Source: Acidobacteriota bacterium
GTDB lineage: Bacteria; Acidobacteriota; Terriglobia; Terriglobales; SCQP01
Direction of reading: 5' to 3'
DNA: 64,000 nt
NCBI GenBank assembly: GCA_004299485.1
Contig: SCQP01000020.1
Location: 62,001 to 126,000 of the forward strand
The notes under the pieces: model-generated
What the model was told of the DNA's origin: nothing
Seen by the model: only the letters and a program-made list of their open reading frames with translations
Databases searched by the model: none
Part shown: positions 61,180-64,000 of the stretch, one piece after another
Position numbering within the stretch: the stretch's first letter is position 1
How the letters are laid out: the number at the start of each line of letters is the position of its first letter
Translations under genes and position numbers: made by a program

Positions 61180-63624
61180 ATGGGGAAAGACCTTCGCTTC
61201 GCCGTCCGCATGCTACGCCGCTCGCCCGGCTTCACGATTCTGGCGGTCGTCGTGCTGGCGCTGGGCATTGGCGCCAACACCGCTATCTTCAGCATGATCA
61301 ATGCGATCCTGCTGCAGCCGCTGCCCTATGCGCATCCGCAGCAGCTCGTCCAGATGTACGAAACCGAGCGCGCGCCGGGAAGCTACCCGTTATCCGGTCC
61401 CGATTTCCCCGATTGGCAGCGCCAGAGCAAGCTGTTCGCGGCGATGACGCTGTACAACTATCCGCACAACGTCAATCTCACCGGCAACGGCGCGCCGCAG
61501 CAGGTGGCTATGGTTCCAGCGGAGGCGAATTTCTTCCAGGTGCTTGGCGTGCAGGCCGCTCTCGGCCGCATGTTCCAGCCGGGAGATAGCGATAGCGTCG
61601 CGGTCCTCAGCTACGCCTTCTGGAAATCGCAGTTCGGCGGCGCGCGCAGCGTCCTCAACCGTGCGATCACGCTCGACGGTAAAAGCTACACCATCATCGG
61701 CGTGACTGCCGCGAAATTTCGGCTGTCGGGCTACTTCAACAGAGCCCAGCTTTGGAGGCCCCTGCCGCTCACTGCGCCGTATCTTGGCCAGCGCGGCAAC
61801 CACAGCTTCAGTGCTATCGGCCGCATGAAGCCCGGCGTCACGCTGGCGCAGGCGCAAGCCGAAATCTCGGCCATTGCGGCGCGCCTGGCGCAGCAATATC
61901 CAGACTCAAACGCCACTACGGGCGCCAAACTCGATCTTCTGCGCGACCGCATGGTGCGTGCGCCGCAGCGCGCGTCACTGCTGACGCTGCTCGGCGTCGT
62001 CGCCCTGGTGCTGCTGATTGCCTGCGCCAACCTGGCGAATATGCTGTTGGCTCGTGCTCTCGGACGGCAAAAGGAAATCTCGATCCGGTTGGCGCTGGGC
62101 GCGCGCCGGAGTCACATCCTGCGCCAGTTGCTCACCGAATCCGTATTGCTTTCGCTGCTCGGCGCCGCCTTCGGCGCCATGCTTGCCTGGCTCGGGATCC
62201 GTGCGGTGGTTGGCTTGAGCGCGTTCACGCTGCCCCAAGTCAACCCCATCGCGGTGAACGGCACAGTGCTGGCGTTCACGGTCGTGCTGGCCATGGTTTG
62301 CGGCATTCTGTTTGGCCTGGCGCCGGCGCTGCAGCTCTCGCATCCCCGCCTCAGCGACGAGCTCAGCGGCGCGGGCACGCTGGCCGGCGCAGGACGCCGC
62401 CGCCGCTGGCTCAGCGATGGGCTGATCATCGCCGAAGTGGCGCTCTCGATGCTGCTGGTCGTCGCCGCTGGAGTGTTCATGCAAAGTTTTTCCCGCTTGC
62501 GCAACAGCGCCCTCGGCGTCAACCCCAACCACCTGCTGATCGCTCAGCTCAGCCTGCCGGATGCGCGCTATAAAAGCCCCGCCGTCATTCAATTCCATCG
62601 CACCCTGCTCGCCCGCCTGCGTGCCCTGCCCGGCATCACGCAAGCGGCGACCTCGGGGTCCATTCCCCTCAACGGCGAAAGCAACGGCTACATCACTCTT
62701 CCGGGTGAGAGCACACAAAGCAAGACCCTGGTCGAGTGGGTCCGCGCCACGCCGAGCTATTTCGCCACCATGCAAATCCCGCTCCTGCGTGGCAGCACCT
62801 ACACGTCCGCCGATGTGCAAGCCTGGGATCACTTCATCACAGCCGCCTTTGGCCGCGGTGGGGCGCTGCAGTTGACCGCCGCTCAGATGGCCAGTTACCA
62901 CCTTCAGGTCGTCGTCAATCAGGCTATGGCCGATCATTTCTGGCCCGGCCGGAATCCGCTCGGCAAGCGATTCCAGGGGTGGGGAACCTGGCTGACGATC
63001 AAAGGCGTGGTGGGCACGGTTGCGGTCAATCAACTGGGAGAGGCTCCCTGGCCGGTGACCTACTTCCCCTTGGGAAACATGGATACCGGCTTCTACGTTG
63101 AACTCCGCTCCTCACTTCCTGCGGCCGCGGTGACTGCCGATTTGCGGCGCACGGTTGCCGGCATCGACGCCAGCTTGCCGCTCTACGGTATTCAGACTAT
63201 GGATCAGGTGGCCGGCGCCTCAGTCGCCGGTGAGGCTTTTCAAGAATGGCTCATGACCGGCTTTGCTGCGCTTGCTTTGCTGCTTGCCGTCGCCGGCATT
63301 TACGGGGTGATGTCGTATCTGGTGACGGCGCGCACGCGGGAGATCGGCGTGCGCGTCGCGCTCGGTGCTTCGCGCAGCTCGGTTCTGGGCATGGTCATCG
63401 GCCGCGGCCTGCGCCTCGGTATTATCGGCATAGTTTGCGGCCTCATCGCCGCGCTCGCGGCGGGCAAGCTCATTGCCAGTCAGCTCTATCAGACAAAACC
63501 GGCTAACCCCGTCGCGTTCATCCTGGCCGCTGGCGTGCTGCTCGCGGCCTGCGTCCTCGCCTGCTACGTTCCCGCACTGCGTGCTGCCCGCATCGCTCCC
63601 GCCGAAGCTTTGCGCCAGAACTAG
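61180..63624 (+). CDS. FtsX/MacB-like permease, acidobacterial duplicated type
   Basis: An 814-residue paralogue of the permease at 54710-57220. It begins [20 protein letters not shown] with [20 protein letters not shown], a MacB-like periplasmic domain, the first FtsX helix set ([20 protein letters not shown]), then the second half ending [21 protein letters not shown] and [13 protein letters not shown] use ATG 61180 because it starts the conserved N-terminus and is preceded by CAGGA; an earlier ATG at 61147 adds 11 unrelated residues. There is no ATPase in cis. The NHL operon ends 72 bp upstream. Confidence 0.88.
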   Translation: MGKDLRFAVRMLRRSPGFTILAVVVLALGIGANTAIFSMINAILLQPLPYAHPQQLVQMYETERAPGSYPLSGPDFPDWQRQSKLFAAMTLYNYPHNVNLTGNGAPQQVAMVPAEANFFQVLGVQAALGRMFQPGDSDSVAVLSYAFWKSQFGGARSVLNRAITLDGKSYTIIGVTAAKFRLSGYFNRAQLWRPLPLTAPYLGQRGNHSFSAIGRMKPGVTLAQAQAEISAIAARLAQQYPDSNATTGAKLDLLRDRMVRAPQRASLLTLLGVVALVLLIACANLANMLLARALGRQKEISIRLALGARRSHILRQLLTESVLLSLLGAAFGAMLAWLGIRAVVGLSAFTLPQVNPIAVNGTVLAFTVVLAMVCGILFGLAPALQLSHPRLSDELSGAGTLAGAGRRRRWLSDGLIIAEVALSMLLVVAAGVFMQSFSRLRNSALGVNPNHLLIAQLSLPDARYKSPAVIQFHRTLLARLRALPGITQAATSGSIPLNGESNGYITLPGESTQSKTLVEWVRATPSYFATMQIPLLRGSTYTSADVQAWDHFITAAFGRGGALQLTAAQMASYHLQVVVNQAMADHFWPGRNPLGKRFQGWGTWLTIKGVVGTVAVNQLGEAPWPVTYFPLGNMDTGFYVELRSSLPAAAVTADLRRTVAGIDASLPLYGIQTMDQVAGASVAGEAFQEWLMTGFAALALLLAVAGIYGVMSYLVTARTREIGVRVALGASRSSVLGMVIGRGLRLGIIGIVCGLIAALAAGKLIASQLYQTKPANPVAFILAAGVLLAACVLACYVPALRAARIAPAEALRQN

Positions 63625-63644
63625 CCTGGCCTCCAGAACAGCGG

Positions 63645-64000
63645 CTACGCCTCAAAGCCCAACGGCTCACCTTTTTTGATCGGGGAAATCGGGTGCCGCC
63701 AGTCCAGCAACACCAGCAACACCAGCCCGAAGATCGGCCACCAGAGGGCGTACAGACCCTGCGCAGCTTCCACATTGGCGCCACTGATCGCGCCGATCAA
63801 AAACAAACTCCAAAGTCCGAAATTGAGGAGTAGATGCTGCATGAGTTTGTTGCCCTGGGCCTGCTCCAGCCATCCACGCCGGTCGTTGCCGCCGCCGCCG
63901 CGCCGAGCCTGGAACCGGTCGGCAACCCAGAAACCATAGCCTGCGAGCGCTTCGCCAAACTTCGACAGACTTCCGGTGATGTAAGTGGAGTAGACGCGCT
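63645..64000 (-). CDS. membrane protein, 3' part only (runs off the window)
   Basis: The minus-strand frame is open from the right edge (first full codon at 63998) to the stop at 63645, at least 118 residues. The visible part reads STYITGSLSKFGEALAGYGF, a glycine-rich loop and QAQGNKLMQHLLLNFG, then two membrane helices (WSLFLIGAISGANV; LYALWWPIFGLVLLVLLDW) and the tail RHPISPIKKGEPLGFEA. The stop is 20 bp from that of the convergent permease. No family is recognised and the start lies outside. Confidence 0.6.
   Translation of the reverse strand, partial: RVYSTYITGSLSKFGEALAGYGFWVADRFQARRGGGGNDRRGWLEQAQGNKLMQHLLLNFGLWSLFLIGAISGANVEAAQGLYALWWPIFGLVLLVLLDWRHPISPIKKGEPLGFEA

Overview
The window looks like chromosomal DNA of a GC-rich member of the Acidobacteriota (class Terriglobia-like). 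The evidence is a set of family signatures: two long FtsX/MacB-type permeases of the 'acidobacterial duplicated orphan permease' kind, two Ser/Thr kinases fused to TolB/PD40-type propeller repeats, a sortilin/BNR-repeat secreted protein, secreted S10 and M28 peptidases, and an NnrS/Ric nitrosative-stress module. There is no ribosomal operon, CRISPR array or prophage. The assignment is an inference from gene content.

Layout. 1-3.1 kb: acetyl-CoA synthetase preceded by a YceI-like secreted protein, then a frameshifted small gene. 3.1-9.0 kb: one co-oriented block of thiC, a methyltransferase, a haem-c lipoprotein, an ATP-grasp/methyltransferase fusion and an SbnB-like dehydrogenase, possibly an undescribed small-molecule pathway. 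9.0-10.3 kb: tRNA-Glu and a decay zone with an ISL3-like IS remnant and a broken haem-binding gene. 10.3-14.5 kb: GMC oxidoreductase, a 228-bp tandem duplication, a GRP/RhaT-type sugar transporter and an orphan DGQHR protein. 14.5-27.8 kb: two kinase/propeller receptors, an NAD(P)-binding protein, P5C dehydrogenase, a PIN/AbrB toxin-antitoxin pair, nnrS-ric with a Crp/Fnr operator, a Crp/Fnr regulator and an ABC exporter. 27.9-36 kb: M28 peptidase, a membrane protein coupled to mtaB, the argC-argB-argJ operon with ARG-box-like operators, a MerR regulator, DinB, tRNA-Pro. 36-42.8 kb: porin, then three efflux adaptors and one FtsX permease without an ATPase. 42.8-53.3 kb: tryptophanase/TPL-type lyase, a RHH/PIN pair, ClC channel, a decayed Phd/PIN pair, S10 peptidase, BNR protein, another RHH/PIN pair. 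53.3-64 kb: M28 peptidase, duplicated-type permease, DinG-like helicase divergent from an ACP-like protein that lacks the phosphopantetheine serine, a membrane protein, an NHL protein, a second long permease and the 3' part of a membrane protein.

Two themes cut across the window. First, many lead genes have a TANNNT hexamer only 5-8 bases before the start codon and no Shine-Dalgarno sequence, which predicts leaderless mRNAs. In two divergent pairs the two hexamers overlap by 2 bp. Genes without such a box often have a clear Shine-Dalgarno (ric, the SbnB-like gene, the NmrA-like gene, the S10 peptidase). Second, several small genes are broken by single frameshifts while all large genes are intact, which points to real gene decay rather than poor sequence.
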